Made by a program: the position numbers and the translations under genes. This document shows positions 52,692-60,191 of a stretch of DNA of 64,000 nucleotides, one piece after another. The DNA is from Bradyrhizobium niftali (GTDB lineage Bacteria; Pseudomonadota; Alphaproteobacteria; Rhizobiales; Xanthobacteraceae). Location: assembly GCF_004571025.1 (NCBI RefSeq), contig NZ_SPQT01000022.1, forward strand, positions 62,001-126,000, in the 5' to 3' direction. Position 1 is the stretch's first letter. Each line of letters opens with the position of its first letter. Under the pieces are notes generated by a model that saw only the letters and a list, made by a program, of their open reading frames with translations, made no database searches and was not told where the DNA came from.

Positions 52692-52784
52692 TCAGACCAT
52701 CAGCTTCATCGCAATCGTCGCCGCGAGAATGACGATGATCTGAAGCAGGCGCTCTGTCGTGAAGATGCGGTTGAAGGTGGTCAT
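52692..52784 (-). CDS. Very small single-pass membrane protein, 30 aa
   Basis: A gene of 30 codons read directly: MTTFNRIFTTERLLQIIVIL then AATIAMKLMV. The C-terminal half is one transmembrane helix. GGGGGCGAGCG directly upstream of the ATG could serve as a ribosome binding site. It ends 11 bp from the stop of the convergent cbbR. The composition is far from a GC-rich shadow frame, but at this length evidence is limited. Confidence 0.5.
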   Translation of the reverse strand: MTTFNRIFTTERLLQIIVILAATIAMKLMV

Positions 52785-52937
52785 CGCTCGCCCCCGGCCG
52801 ACGTGAAGGAGATCCGGGCGACTTGCTATCATGCGCAGGCGCCGGGGTAACCCCGTAGTCGCCACGGATTCCGCTCCCGACCAGAACCGGCGATCGCCGA
52901 TGTTCGCCGCCGACCTCCTTGCGGCGATGGTTAACGA

Positions 52938-53147
52938 TCAGGCCGCGCGCGAAGCGGCGTAATCCATGTGCGTGGCGAAATAAGCTTCCAGTTCCGACAG
53001 CGCCCGCGCTTCCCAATCCCTCGCCTGCTCCAGCAGCGACCAGCTCTGGCCCGGGCGGAATGCAGCGGTCTGGCGATAGAGCGATGCGATGCCGCGATAG
53101 CGGCGCACGTTCTCCAAGATGGCGTGCCCGTTTGCTTGGCCGTTCAT
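52938..53147 (-). CDS. Small helical protein, 'ENVRRYR' family member 2
   Basis: A 69-aa protein starting MNGQANGHAILENVRRYRGI, with helices SLYRQTAAFRPGQSWSLLEQ and RDWEARALSELEAYFATHMD. It is a paralogue of the product at 40166. GGGAG at a distance of 8-9 bp supports the ATG at 53147 over one 15 codons upstream. No partner gene. Function unknown; the family's tryptophan and paired arginines may be worth testing for binding to nucleic acid or to a larger protein. Confidence 0.75.
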   Translation of the reverse strand: MNGQANGHAILENVRRYRGIASLYRQTAAFRPGQSWSLLEQARDWEARALSELEAYFATHMDYAASRAA

Positions 53148-53285
53148 GTCCGAAAACTCCCTCGTCATTCCCGGGGGAGAAATTGCGGCCAAATCTTTTT
53201 CGAAAAGTTAGCGGCGCACGGCAAGCGCGCGAATGGTTGCCGGACTGTTGCGCGGGCGCAACGTCGGCGCGCGCGCATCGCCGAT

Positions 53286-53705
53286 TTATTGCGAATTCGT
53301 TGCCGCGCTCTCGCCCGAACGCTTCAGCCCGCCGCGGCTGATGATCGACATCGTTTCGCGGCAGAGATCGGCAAGGCCGATCAGGAGCACGGCGAGGAGG
53401 CAGAACAGGTTGATGGAATCGGTGTTTGCGCTGGTCAGCGCATTGAACTCGAAGAAGGGCGGCATGAACGCCCACCACACCAGCGGAACGGTGAGCAGCG
53501 CGGCGAATGCCGCCGCCGGCGCACCCGCGACAAGTCCGAGCACGAACAGGCTGGGCAGAAATGCCGCGAAATAGAGTTTTGCGCCGAGCGCGACGCAGAT
53601 GCCCTGAAGCACCGCCGATAGTCCGACGACGACTAGTCCCAGCAGAAACGCCTGCCACGACCATGGCCGTACCCGCGGTACGGCAAACAGCCCCGCACGT
53701 CTCAT
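53286..53705 (-). CDS. DUF4118-like membrane protein
   Basis: A 139-aa membrane protein with four hydrophobic helices: SWQAFLLGLVVVGLSAVLQG, GAKLYFAAFLPSLFVLGLVA, APAAAFAALLTVPLVWWAFM and SINLFCLLAVLLIGLADLCR. The FLPSLFVLGLVAGAPAAAFA and WAFMPPFFEF blocks recall the DUF4118 transmembrane module that precedes kinase domains in KdpD-like sensors, here free-standing without a kinase. A basic tail ends the protein. The role is unknown. Confidence 0.75.
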   Translation of the reverse strand: MRRAGLFAVPRVRPWSWQAFLLGLVVVGLSAVLQGICVALGAKLYFAAFLPSLFVLGLVAGAPAAAFAALLTVPLVWWAFMPPFFEFNALTSANTDSINLFCLLAVLLIGLADLCRETMSIISRGGLKRSGESAATNSQ

Positions 53706-53833
53706 CAGCCTCCCCCTGCCGCCCGTTAACTGGGCCCGCTTGCGACCAAAGTACTACAGCGGCAGGAAAATCGCGAGGCGGAAAACGCATGCCCGGGCGT
53801 TTGGTAAACAGCCGCATCGCATAATTTTCACCG

Positions 53834-55027
53834 CTACTCGGTGGCCGCATAGAGCAGGCCCGCGACCGGCAGAGCGAGGCCGATTCCCGATGCGAGGGCC
53901 CAGCCGCCTTGCGCGAAGGCCCAGGCGCCGACCGCGGAGCCGGCAGCGCCGGCGGCGAAGAACGTCGCCATGTAGAGGCCGTTGAGGCGACTGCGATGTT
54001 CATGCCCGAGCGCGAAGATGGCGCGGAAGCCGAGCACCACGTTGCCCTGGACGCCGATATCGATGGCGATCGCGGCCACCACCAGGAAGGCCAGGTTCAG
54101 CATCGAGCCGGCCGCGCCGATGTAGGTCACGAGGAAGCCCGCGGCCGCGAGCAGCATCGCAACCAGCGTCGCGATGCGGCTATGGCCGCAGTCGGCGAGC
54201 CGTCCCGCGATTGGCGCGGCGAACACGCCGGCGACACCGGCGAGGGCAAACAGCGCGATGCCGCGCTGGGAGAAGCCGAACTCGGAGGCGAGCTGAAGCG
54301 GTGCGACGGTCCAGAATAGCGTGAAGCAGCCGAACAGGCTCGCCTGGTAGAGCGCGCGGCGCCGGAGCAGCGGCATGGTGCGCACCAGATGCGGCATCGA
54401 CAGCAGCAGCGTGCCGTAATGCATGCGCGCGACGGGCTTGCGCGTCGGCAGCACCATCCAGAGCACGGCTGCGAGCACGATCATCAGCGCGGCGGAGGCG
54501 AAGAACACCGCATGCCACGACGACGCGGCGGTGACGAAGCTCGACACCGGCCGCGCCAGCATGATGCCGAGCATCAGGCCGGTCGAGACGTTGCCGACGA
54601 CGCGGCCGCGGATGGCCTCCGGCGCCAGATGCGCCGCATAGGGAATGATGATCTGCACCGCGACCGAGCCGAGCCCGATGAACAGCGCGGCGATCAGGAA
54701 CGGCAGTGCGTGCGTCGCGAACGCGGCGGCGAGCAGCGCCGCGGCGCCGAGCGTGATGACGGAGCAGATCAGGGTGCGGTTCTCGACGAGATCGCCGAGC
54801 GGCACGATGAAGAGCAGCCCGGTGCCGTAGCCGATCTGCGTCATGGTGACGATCAGCCCGGCGGCGGCGTGCGACAGGCCGAGCGCGGCGCTGATCGGGG
54901 CGATCAGCGGCTGGGCATAGTAGATGTTGGCGGCGACCATGCCACAGGCCGCGGCAAGCACGAAGGTCAGGCGCTGCGACACCGCGTCCGGCTCGGGCGC
55001 GGTCTCGATGGTGGCATTCATCGTCAT
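53834..55027 (-). CDS. MFS transporter (YnfM/sugar-efflux type)
   Basis: A 397-aa inner-membrane exporter with about twelve transmembrane helices. ANIYYAQPLIAPISAALGLS at helix 1, GTGLLFIVPLGDLVENRTLI (the MFS loop 2-3 motif) and RGRVVGNVSTGLMLGIMLAR are typical of drug-efflux MFS proteins. The start is ATG at 55027, with GGAG 9 bp upstream, over the GTG two codons earlier. A perfect palindrome 21-36 bp upstream and a TetR regulator next to it show its control. Substrate unknown. Confidence 0.9.
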   Translation of the reverse strand: MTMNATIETAPEPDAVSQRLTFVLAAACGMVAANIYYAQPLIAPISAALGLSHAAAGLIVTMTQIGYGTGLLFIVPLGDLVENRTLICSVITLGAAALLAAAFATHALPFLIAALFIGLGSVAVQIIIPYAAHLAPEAIRGRVVGNVSTGLMLGIMLARPVSSFVTAASSWHAVFFASAALMIVLAAVLWMVLPTRKPVARMHYGTLLLSMPHLVRTMPLLRRRALYQASLFGCFTLFWTVAPLQLASEFGFSQRGIALFALAGVAGVFAAPIAGRLADCGHSRIATLVAMLLAAAGFLVTYIGAAGSMLNLAFLVVAAIAIDIGVQGNVVLGFRAIFALGHEHRSRLNGLYMATFFAAGAAGSAVGAWAFAQGGWALASGIGLALPVAGLLYAATE

Positions 55028-55047
55028 TGACACGGTCTCCAGAGATT

Positions 55048-55067
55048 GGGAATGATCATTCCCTAAT
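55048..55067. promoter_or_regulatory. Operator 1 for the adjacent TetR regulator
   Basis: GGGAATGATCATTCCC is a 16-bp perfect palindrome followed by TAAT, placed 21 bp before the MFS start codon. A second version precedes the TetR gene at 55712 (12 of 16 core bases identical, same TAAT flank). Confidence 0.75.
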
Positions 55068-55078
55068 ATGACAGGAAT

Positions 55079-55699
55079 TCAGGCGAGCAGTTTCATCGCG
55101 ACGCCGACGAGGCGCGTCCCGTCGAGCGGCAGGCGCGCTTTGCCGACGACGCGCATTCCCTGCGTGATGCAGATCATCAGCCGCGCGGTGTCGTCGGCCG
55201 CGACATGGCGGGGAATCGAGCCGTCGGCCTGGCCCTCGCGAATGAGGCCGGCGATGAAGCTCTCGTTGGTCGCGAGCTGCGCATTGACGCGGGCGCGGAC
55301 CACCGGATCGACCGCGGAGAGCTCGACCGCGCTGCCGACCACGATACAGCCGCGGCGCCCCTCGCTGCCCTGGGAGTGCTCGACATAGGACAGCAGCACA
55401 TGGCGCAGCCGCTCGCGGCCGTTCGCACCGCGCGCGGCCGCACCGCGGGTCTGCTCCCGTCGCACCGAGGCGTAGCGCTCGAAGGCTGCGAGGAACACGG
55501 CATGCTTGTCGCGAAACGCCTTGTAGACGCTGCCGGTGGCAAGCCGCATCGCGGCGGTGAGGTCTCCGATCGAGGTGGCATGATAGCCGCGCTCGCAAAA
55601 CACCCGCACCGCCCCGTCCAGGGCAGTGTCCATGTCAAACTCCCGGGGACGGCCGGGTGGCTGAGCTATGTCTTGCGATCGGCGGGCGGTTTTTTGCAT
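55079..55699 (-). CDS. TetR/AcrR-family repressor
   Basis: A 206-aa regulator. The N-terminal HTH reads LDGAVRVFCERGYHATSIGD then LTAAMRLATGSVYKAFRDKH; the C-terminal ligand domain includes GCIVVGSAVELSAVDPVVRA and helices to the end VGVAMKLLA. It lies upstream of the MFS exporter on the same strand, so repressor and exporter are likely one operon with an extra internal promoter. Matching palindromes before both genes support autoregulation and repression of the exporter. Confidence 0.88.
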   Translation of the reverse strand: MQKTARRSQDIAQPPGRPREFDMDTALDGAVRVFCERGYHATSIGDLTAAMRLATGSVYKAFRDKHAVFLAAFERYASVRREQTRGAAARGANGRERLRHVLLSYVEHSQGSEGRRGCIVVGSAVELSAVDPVVRARVNAQLATNESFIAGLIREGQADGSIPRHVAADDTARLMICITQGMRVVGKARLPLDGTRLVGVAMKLLA

Positions 55700-55711
55700 T
55701 GCGGAATAATA

Positions 55712-55731
55712 GGGAATGACTGTTTCCTAAT
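55712..55731. promoter_or_regulatory. Operator 2, upstream of the TetR gene
   Basis: GGGAATGACTGTTTCCTAAT is an imperfect copy of operator 1 in the same orientation, 13 bp before the TetR start codon. One half site is intact; the other has changed. Confidence 0.6.
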
Positions 55732-55840
55732 CAAGACACCTGGTTGTGATCGGGGGAGAGACTGGCGGCCACAGCCCCGGCGTTGTCCTGGGGAAGGCCA
55801 GGACGACATTGGGGGTTTTGCGCGCACTCTCTCTACACCG

Positions 55841-56457
55841 TCATTGCGAGCGCAGCGAAGCAATCCAGAATCTTTCCGCGGTGGCAGTCTGGATTGCTTC
55901 GCTGCGCTCGCAATGACGGCGTATGAGGCATCGACTTCGTCCTCCAAGTACAACTGTCATTCCCCGCCTTGTGCGCACTTGCGCACTGGGGCGGGGAATC
56001 CAGTACGTCGCAGTTCGATTCAATCACCGCCGTCTCGGAGTACTGGATCGCCCGGTCAAGCCGGGCGATGACGCCGAGTGTGGGGCGAACTGTCTCCACA
56101 CCGTCATTGCGAGCACAGCGAAGCAATCCAGAATCTTTCCGCGATGGCAGTCTGGATTGCTTCGCTACGCTCGCAATGACGGCGTGTGAGGCAGCGACTT
56201 CGTTCTCCAAATACAACCGTCATTCCCCGCGAAGGCGGGGAATCCAGTACGCCGTAGCTTCTCGATTCAATCACCGCCGTCTCAGAGTACTGGATCGCCC
56301 GGTCAAGCCGGGCGATGACGCCGAGTGTGGGGCGAACTGTCTCCACACCGTCATTGCGAGCACAGCGACTTGTCCGCCGAAGCTTTAGCGAAGGCGGAAG
56401 CAATCCAGAATCTTTTCGCGGTGGCAGTCTGGATTGCTTCGCTGCGCTCGCAATGAC
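55841..56457. repeat. Mosaic of alternating palindromic repeats (families C and B)
   Basis: Order C-B-C-B-C: family C units at 55841-55917, 56103-56180 and 56350-56457 (GTCATTGCGAGCGCAGCGAA to CGCTGCGCTCGCAATGAC) alternate with family B units at 55956-56072 and 56219-56319 (GTCATTCCCCGC... to ...CCGGGCGATGAC). A C+B pair is repeated with a 247-bp offset. The third C unit has a 30-bp insertion at 56369-56398 (TCCGCC ... GGCGGA), itself a small hairpin. No gene lies here. Confidence 0.9.
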
Positions 56458-56489
56458 GGAGCAAGGTGCATCGGCGTCATTCTCCAACA

Positions 56490-57060
56490 CGCATCTCAAC
56501 GTTACAGACACGCCTTCCCGTCCTCGCGGCGCAATTCGCCCGAGCTTTGCTTCGTCTCTCCACCCTCTTTGTCCAAGAGGGCGCAGGGAAGGCCGGGTGC
56601 CAGCTGGCACCCGCGGTCTGCTGCGCAAAAGGCACACGCAGAAACCGCACAGCAGCATACAGGTGTAGCCAATCACTCGGCCTTCCCTGCGCAGTGGTTG
56701 GACGGCTTATGCCGTGCTCTCCCGGGAGCCGAGTTCGTTCTGGCCTCCCTCGCCTTCGCGGAATTCACCGGCACCGCGCCGGTTGACGCGACTGCCGCCT
56801 CCGCAAGAGCTTGACCGTAGCAACGACGGCCAGGACCACACGGTTTTGCCGTACGCACGGCCCGCCATTTCGCCGCGGTTTTCCCAGCCCTGTCGACGGA
56901 GCCGGAAACCTGCTGGCGAGACGAACCTGTCAGCGCCGTTCGTCCGCACGAAGCCTTGGGGCTCACGGAGAGCAATCCGCCCTGCCCGCAACTCTCGCGC
57001 CCGACGCTGCCGCGTCCACCGCAAGCCCGGCTCGCGAAAATGACGACCACATGATCGCCC
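56490..57060. repeat. Repeated intergenic element containing spurious reading frames
   Basis: All six frames are partly open but give only Arg/Pro/Ala-rich filler. One reads GAGKAGCQLAPAVCCAKGTR, another FAEFTGTAPVDATAAS and LTVATTARTTRFCRTHGPP; I recognise these strings as artefact ORFs annotated again and again in Bradyrhizobium genomes. The segment is therefore most likely a multicopy noncoding element between the palindrome mosaic and the N-carbamoyl hydrolase gene. Boundaries are approximate. Confidence 0.5.
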
Positions 57061-57167
57061 CTCAAGGATGAGCCGGGATGGGCGACACATACGACAAATC
57101 CGAATTTCGGCAAAGTGGAATGTTTTTGCGCGGGCGGGTTGACAGGTCGGCGACACAGCCCGGTCCC

Positions 57168-57294
57168 GTAGCCCGGATGGAGCGCAGCGCAATCCGGGAA
57201 AGTGCCGCAGCCCGGATGGTGCGACGTGTAATCCGGGGGAGTGCCGGATGCCGGGCGAGCGGCCCCGGATTTCGCTTCGCTCCATCCGGGCTAC
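57168..57294. repeat. Palindromic repeat, family D
   Basis: GTAGCCCGGATGGAGCGCAG at the left is the inverted complement of CTTCGCTCCATCCGGGCTAC at the right, with a partial third copy (GCAGCCCGGATGGTGCGAC) between. A large cruciform or transcript hairpin is possible. It lies just past the end of the convergent-side hydrolase gene. Confidence 0.75.
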
Positions 57295-57326
57295 AAGGGA
57301 GAGAGCTCACCCGGGCCACAGGAGCA

Positions 57327-58286
57327 TCACCCCTTCGGCCGCACCGGTGTCCCATCCGCCATCGTGGTGACGCCCTTGCGTTCGACGATCATCCCGTAGG
57401 CGCGGGGCTGGCGGTGGACGTCGAAATTGAAGGTGGTGCGCTTGTAGGAGTTGCAGAGATCGAGGTCGCAGCGCGCCAGCGCGATCTCGTCGCCCTTGGT
57501 GGTGCACGCCGCGACGATCTCGCCCGAAGGCGCGATGATGCAGCTGCCGCCGATGTGGTCGACGCCCTCCTCGAGGCCGGCCTTGGCGACGCCGACCACG
57601 AAGGTGCCGTTCTGGTAGGCGCCGGCCTGCATCACCAGGCGATTGTGGAACAGCGAGAGATCGTCGTGCTCGGGCGCGGGCGGATTGTGCACCGGCGTGT
57701 TGTAGCCGATCATCACCATCTCGACGCCCTGGAGGCCCATCACGCGATAGGTTTCGCTCCAGCGGCGGTCGTTGCAGATCGCCATTCCCATCACGCCGCC
57801 GAAGGCATTGGTCACGCCAAAACCGCTGCCGGGCTCGAAGTAACGCTTTTCCAGATGCTGAAATTCGCGCCATGGCTCATGCTCGGCATGGCCCGGCAAA
57901 TGGACCTTGCGGTATTTCGCGACGATCGCACCGCTCTTGTCCACCAGGATGGAGGTATTGTAGCGCCTGGTGACGCCGGCATCGACCGTCAGCTCGGCAT
58001 AGCCGAGGTAAAACCCGATGCCGATGTCGCGTGCGAGGTCGAACAGCGCTCGCGTCTGCGCCCCCGGCATCTCGCGCTCGAAGAAGGCGTCGATCTCCGC
58101 CTGGTCCTCGAAATACCAGCGCGGAAAGAACGTGGTCAGCGCGAGCTCGGGATAGACGATCAGGTCGCAGCCGCAAGCCTTCGCCTGGCGCATCAACGCC
58201 ATCAGGCGTGCCACGACCTCGGTCCTCGTCTCCGCTCGCGCAATCGGGCCAAGCTGGCCGGCCGCAATAGTCACAAATCTCGCCAC
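57327..58286 (-). CDS. N-carbamoyl-D-amino-acid hydrolase
   Basis: A 319-aa nitrilase-superfamily amidohydrolase cleaving N-carbamoyl-D-amino acids to D-amino acids, CO2 and ammonia. The Glu-Lys-Cys triad is present: YPELALTTFFPRW, KYRKVHLPGH and MAICNDRRW. Many blocks match characterised Agrobacterium-type enzymes (GQLGPIARAETR, STSILVDKSG-like NTSILVDKSGAIV, FQHLEKRYFEPG, GYNTPVHNPPAPEHD). Start: the GTG at 58286 with AAGGA upstream aligns with those enzymes; an earlier GTG adds 12 residues. No hydantoinase gene is adjacent, so its natural role is unclear. Confidence 0.9.
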   Translation of the reverse strand: MARFVTIAAGQLGPIARAETRTEVVARLMALMRQAKACGCDLIVYPELALTTFFPRWYFEDQAEIDAFFEREMPGAQTRALFDLARDIGIGFYLGYAELTVDAGVTRRYNTSILVDKSGAIVAKYRKVHLPGHAEHEPWREFQHLEKRYFEPGSGFGVTNAFGGVMGMAICNDRRWSETYRVMGLQGVEMVMIGYNTPVHNPPAPEHDDLSLFHNRLVMQAGAYQNGTFVVGVAKAGLEEGVDHIGGSCIIAPSGEIVAACTTKGDEIALARCDLDLCNSYKRTTFNFDVHRQPRAYGMIVERKGVTTMADGTPVRPKG

Positions 58287-58536
58287 GCGTTTTTCCTTCG
58301 CTTCCTCGACCTGCGTCGCCACGCGTTATCGCGCGGCGCGCTGTCGCGACCCGCCGACATGCAGATTCCGCACCTGTGGCGCTCGTCGCGCAAGGGCGGG
58401 CCGGCTTGCACATCCAGTCGGGGAACCATCGTTGCCGTTTTGCAACGGTTCCCCACGGTCTGAAGCCGGACAAGAGAAACTCCCATTGCGGCCACGAACC
58501 CCGCTCACAACGCCGTGAGACTACAGGGGAACTACG

Positions 58537-58761
58537 ATGCGTGCACAACGCGTTTGGAAAGTGAACGGGGCCGCCAGCATCGGGCAGCTTCAATCGCGAC
58601 TGGACGATCTGAACAAGCGTCTCAGCCAGCTCGAAAGCCAGCATCCTGAGAACTGGAAGGTCGAAGAGCTCAGATCAAGCGCACTCAGCCTGTCGCGCGA
58701 GATCGACGACATCCGCTGTGCCGAGGCGACGGCGGCGCTGAGCGAGCTGCTGCGGAAGTAG
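58537..58761 (+). CDS. Small coiled-coil protein, 74 aa
   Basis: A 74-aa protein: MRAQRVWKVNGAASIGQLQS then heptad-like RLDDLNKRLSQLESQHPENW and RSSALSLSREIDDIRCAEAT. Coiled-coil dimerisation is likely. AGGGGAACTACG before the ATG. It leads a group of three short plus-strand genes. Function unknown. Confidence 0.65.
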   Translation: MRAQRVWKVNGAASIGQLQSRLDDLNKRLSQLESQHPENWKVEELRSSALSLSREIDDIRCAEATAALSELLRK

Positions 58762-58791
58762 GCGGGACGGCGGCGATTCGGCGTTGCGTCG

Positions 58792-58816
58792 GGAACCAAC
58801 ATCCGCCGCCGCCATT
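58792..58816 (+). promoter_or_regulatory. EcfG-like promoter upstream of the 37-aa gene
   Basis: GGAAC, 16 bp, CATT: one mismatch from the consensus, 24 bp before the ATG at 58840. Confidence 0.35.
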
Positions 58817-58839
58817 TCCATCAGAGCATGGAGCAAATC

Positions 58840-58953
58840 ATGACCAGGCACCTGACGCGGGCCCATCTCGCGCGCGGCGTGGCCGGCGCGGTTTCCACGC
58901 TGGTCCTGTGCGCGACGGCGGCATTCACCATCGCGCACCACTTCGCGCTGTGA
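58840..58953 (+). CDS. Small single-pass membrane peptide, 37 aa
   Basis: A short gene read directly: MTRHLTRAHLARGVAGAVST then LVLCATAAFTIAHHFAL. The second half is a transmembrane helix. GGAGCAAATC precedes the ATG. The next gene starts 11 bp after its stop, with a ribosome binding site (GAGGGATT) overlapping the stop, so the two are coupled. Function unknown. Confidence 0.6.
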   Translation: MTRHLTRAHLARGVAGAVSTLVLCATAAFTIAHHFAL

Positions 58954-58963
58954 GGGATTTCGC

Positions 58964-59290
58964 ATGACATCCGACCCCGAGGAGTCGGTGAGACTGCAAG
59001 GTTTTGGCGAGATGACGTTGCGCACGGCGGTCGCGACGCTGATGGCGCTCGCGCCACGCGCGCGATCGGAGGCCGCCATCTTTCGCGTCCGCGACGGCTC
59101 GCGTTTGGCCGCGAGCGAGATTGCCGACCTCGCGTCGGACTGGGGCATGACGCCGATGGCGGAAGTCAGGTCGCCAAGGCTGGTCCCGGAGCAGCACTGG
59201 TCGGACGTCGTCCGCAGCATGGTGCGCGAGGCGCCGCTGCCGGCGCTGATGGTTGCTTTCCTGGTGGGCGTGCTGGTGGCGCGGCGGTAG
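58964..59290 (+). CDS. Hypothetical protein with C-terminal membrane anchor, 108 aa
   Basis: A 108-aa protein. The body (RTAVATLMALAPRARSEAAI, FRVRDGSRLAASEIADLASD) is soluble and helical and the C-terminal LPALMVAFLVGVLVARR is a single membrane anchor ending in arginines, a tail-anchored layout. GAGGGATTTCGC precedes the ATG. It follows a 37-aa membrane peptide and may act with it at the membrane. Family not recognised. Confidence 0.65.
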   Translation: MTSDPEESVRLQGFGEMTLRTAVATLMALAPRARSEAAIFRVRDGSRLAASEIADLASDWGMTPMAEVRSPRLVPEQHWSDVVRSMVREAPLPALMVAFLVGVLVARR

Positions 59291-59299
59291 AGCCGCGCC

Positions 59300-59545
59300 T
59301 CAAGCGGCGCGGGCCGATTTCGCGCGCTCCTCCAGTGCATTGATCGTCGACACGAGATTGTCACGTCGTGCCCGAAGGGTTGCCGCGAGCAACGGATAGG
59401 ACGGGTGCTGCCTGTCGAACACCCCGGCCTTGGCCTCTTCTTCGAGGATGTCGGAATTCATGAGCTGAACGCGCCACCACAGATCCGCAATCAGCGCGCT
59501 AAGCCGAAGCTCTCCAGTGGAGCCGAAACGGGACACTTCTGTCAT
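59300..59545 (-). CDS. Small helical hypothetical protein, 81 aa
   Basis: An 81-aa protein starting MTEVSRFGSTGELRLSALIA. Helices run through DLWWRVQLMNSDILEEEAKA and LLAATLRARRDNLVSTINAL. GAGGCAAAC before the ATG at 59545 favours this start over one four codons upstream. It is convergent with the tail-anchored gene, 9 bp away. It is the last gene before the tRNA-derived attachment site. Function unknown. Confidence 0.6.
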   Translation of the reverse strand: MTEVSRFGSTGELRLSALIADLWWRVQLMNSDILEEEAKAGVFDRQHPSYPLLAATLRARRDNLVSTINALEERAKSARAA

Positions 59546-59851
59546 TGTTTGCCTCAACCTGAAACAGTCCCTCCGCTAGGGCCTGTGTTTGGTCCTGACT
59601 GAGCAAACGGAGTGCCAGGGCTGCAGGCGAGTGAGATGCGCCAACCTGGACGATCGCGCGGCCTGCACGGGGGCGATCGCAATCGGCATGGCCAAGGCGC
59701 ATGGGTCGCGGGAGCCATGCCGCGCGCACAGACGTCCCTGCTCGGGCCAAATCGGCCGTGGACCCGCCCTGAAAATCGTTGCAAAAAGGCGCTCCCGAGG
59801 CGCCGGCGGCCGGTCCGCCAAGCCTCTGGAAAACGTCGACTTTTGGAAGAA

Positions 59852-59898
59852 TGGTCGGAGTGGCAGGATTCGAACCTGCGACCCCTGCGTCCCGAACG
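59852..59898 (-). other. 3' fragment of tRNA-Pro(CGG), probable attachment site
   Basis: On the minus strand the 47 nt read as the anticodon loop TTCGGGA (anticodon CGG) with the 3' stem arm CGCAG, variable loop, T arm GCAGG-TTCGAAT-CCTGC, acceptor CACTCCG and discriminator-CCA. The matching 5' half (CGGAGTG acceptor, D arm) is absent: beyond 59898 the sequence is unrelated. This is the hallmark of a tyrosine-recombinase att site left by integration into a tRNA gene. Confidence 0.75.
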
Positions 59899-60191
59899 TA
59901 AATAGCGGTCGAAAAGATCAACAAAAACAATGAAATTCGCTCGCGATTAACCACCTTTATCGCCGTTTGTTCACGGGGTTTCGGTGGTCAATCGGTGGTC
60001 AGCTTCCGATCTGCTTTGACCGATGAGAACGAAGACCTGCTGATTAAGAGACAGCCCCGGGCTGAGAACAATCAATGACTTACCGGTCGCACCGCCGGGC
60101 TTACCCGGCTGAAAGTGGGCATTCGTCGCACGATCATGATCCCTTCGTTGAGCTGCCCTTTAGCCGCAGACCTGTCGATCCAAGCGTCAGT
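59899..60191. other. Putative left edge of an integrated element, no gene recognised
   Basis: AT-richer DNA (AAATAGCGGTCGAAAAGATC onward) follows the tRNA fragment, with the direct repeat CGGTGGTCAATCGGTGGTCA near 59990. Short frames lack ribosome binding sites. No integrase is visible inside the window. Confidence 0.45.

Noticed and set aside
56096..57285. Several hypothetical proteins of 90-190 aa on both strands
   Set aside because: They run through palindromic repeats and the multicopy element, lack ribosome binding sites and have Arg/Ala/Pro filler composition.
59852..59898. A complete tRNA gene
   Set aside because: Only the 3' half folds; the sequence that should provide the acceptor 5' strand, D arm and 5' anticodon arm is absent beyond 59898.
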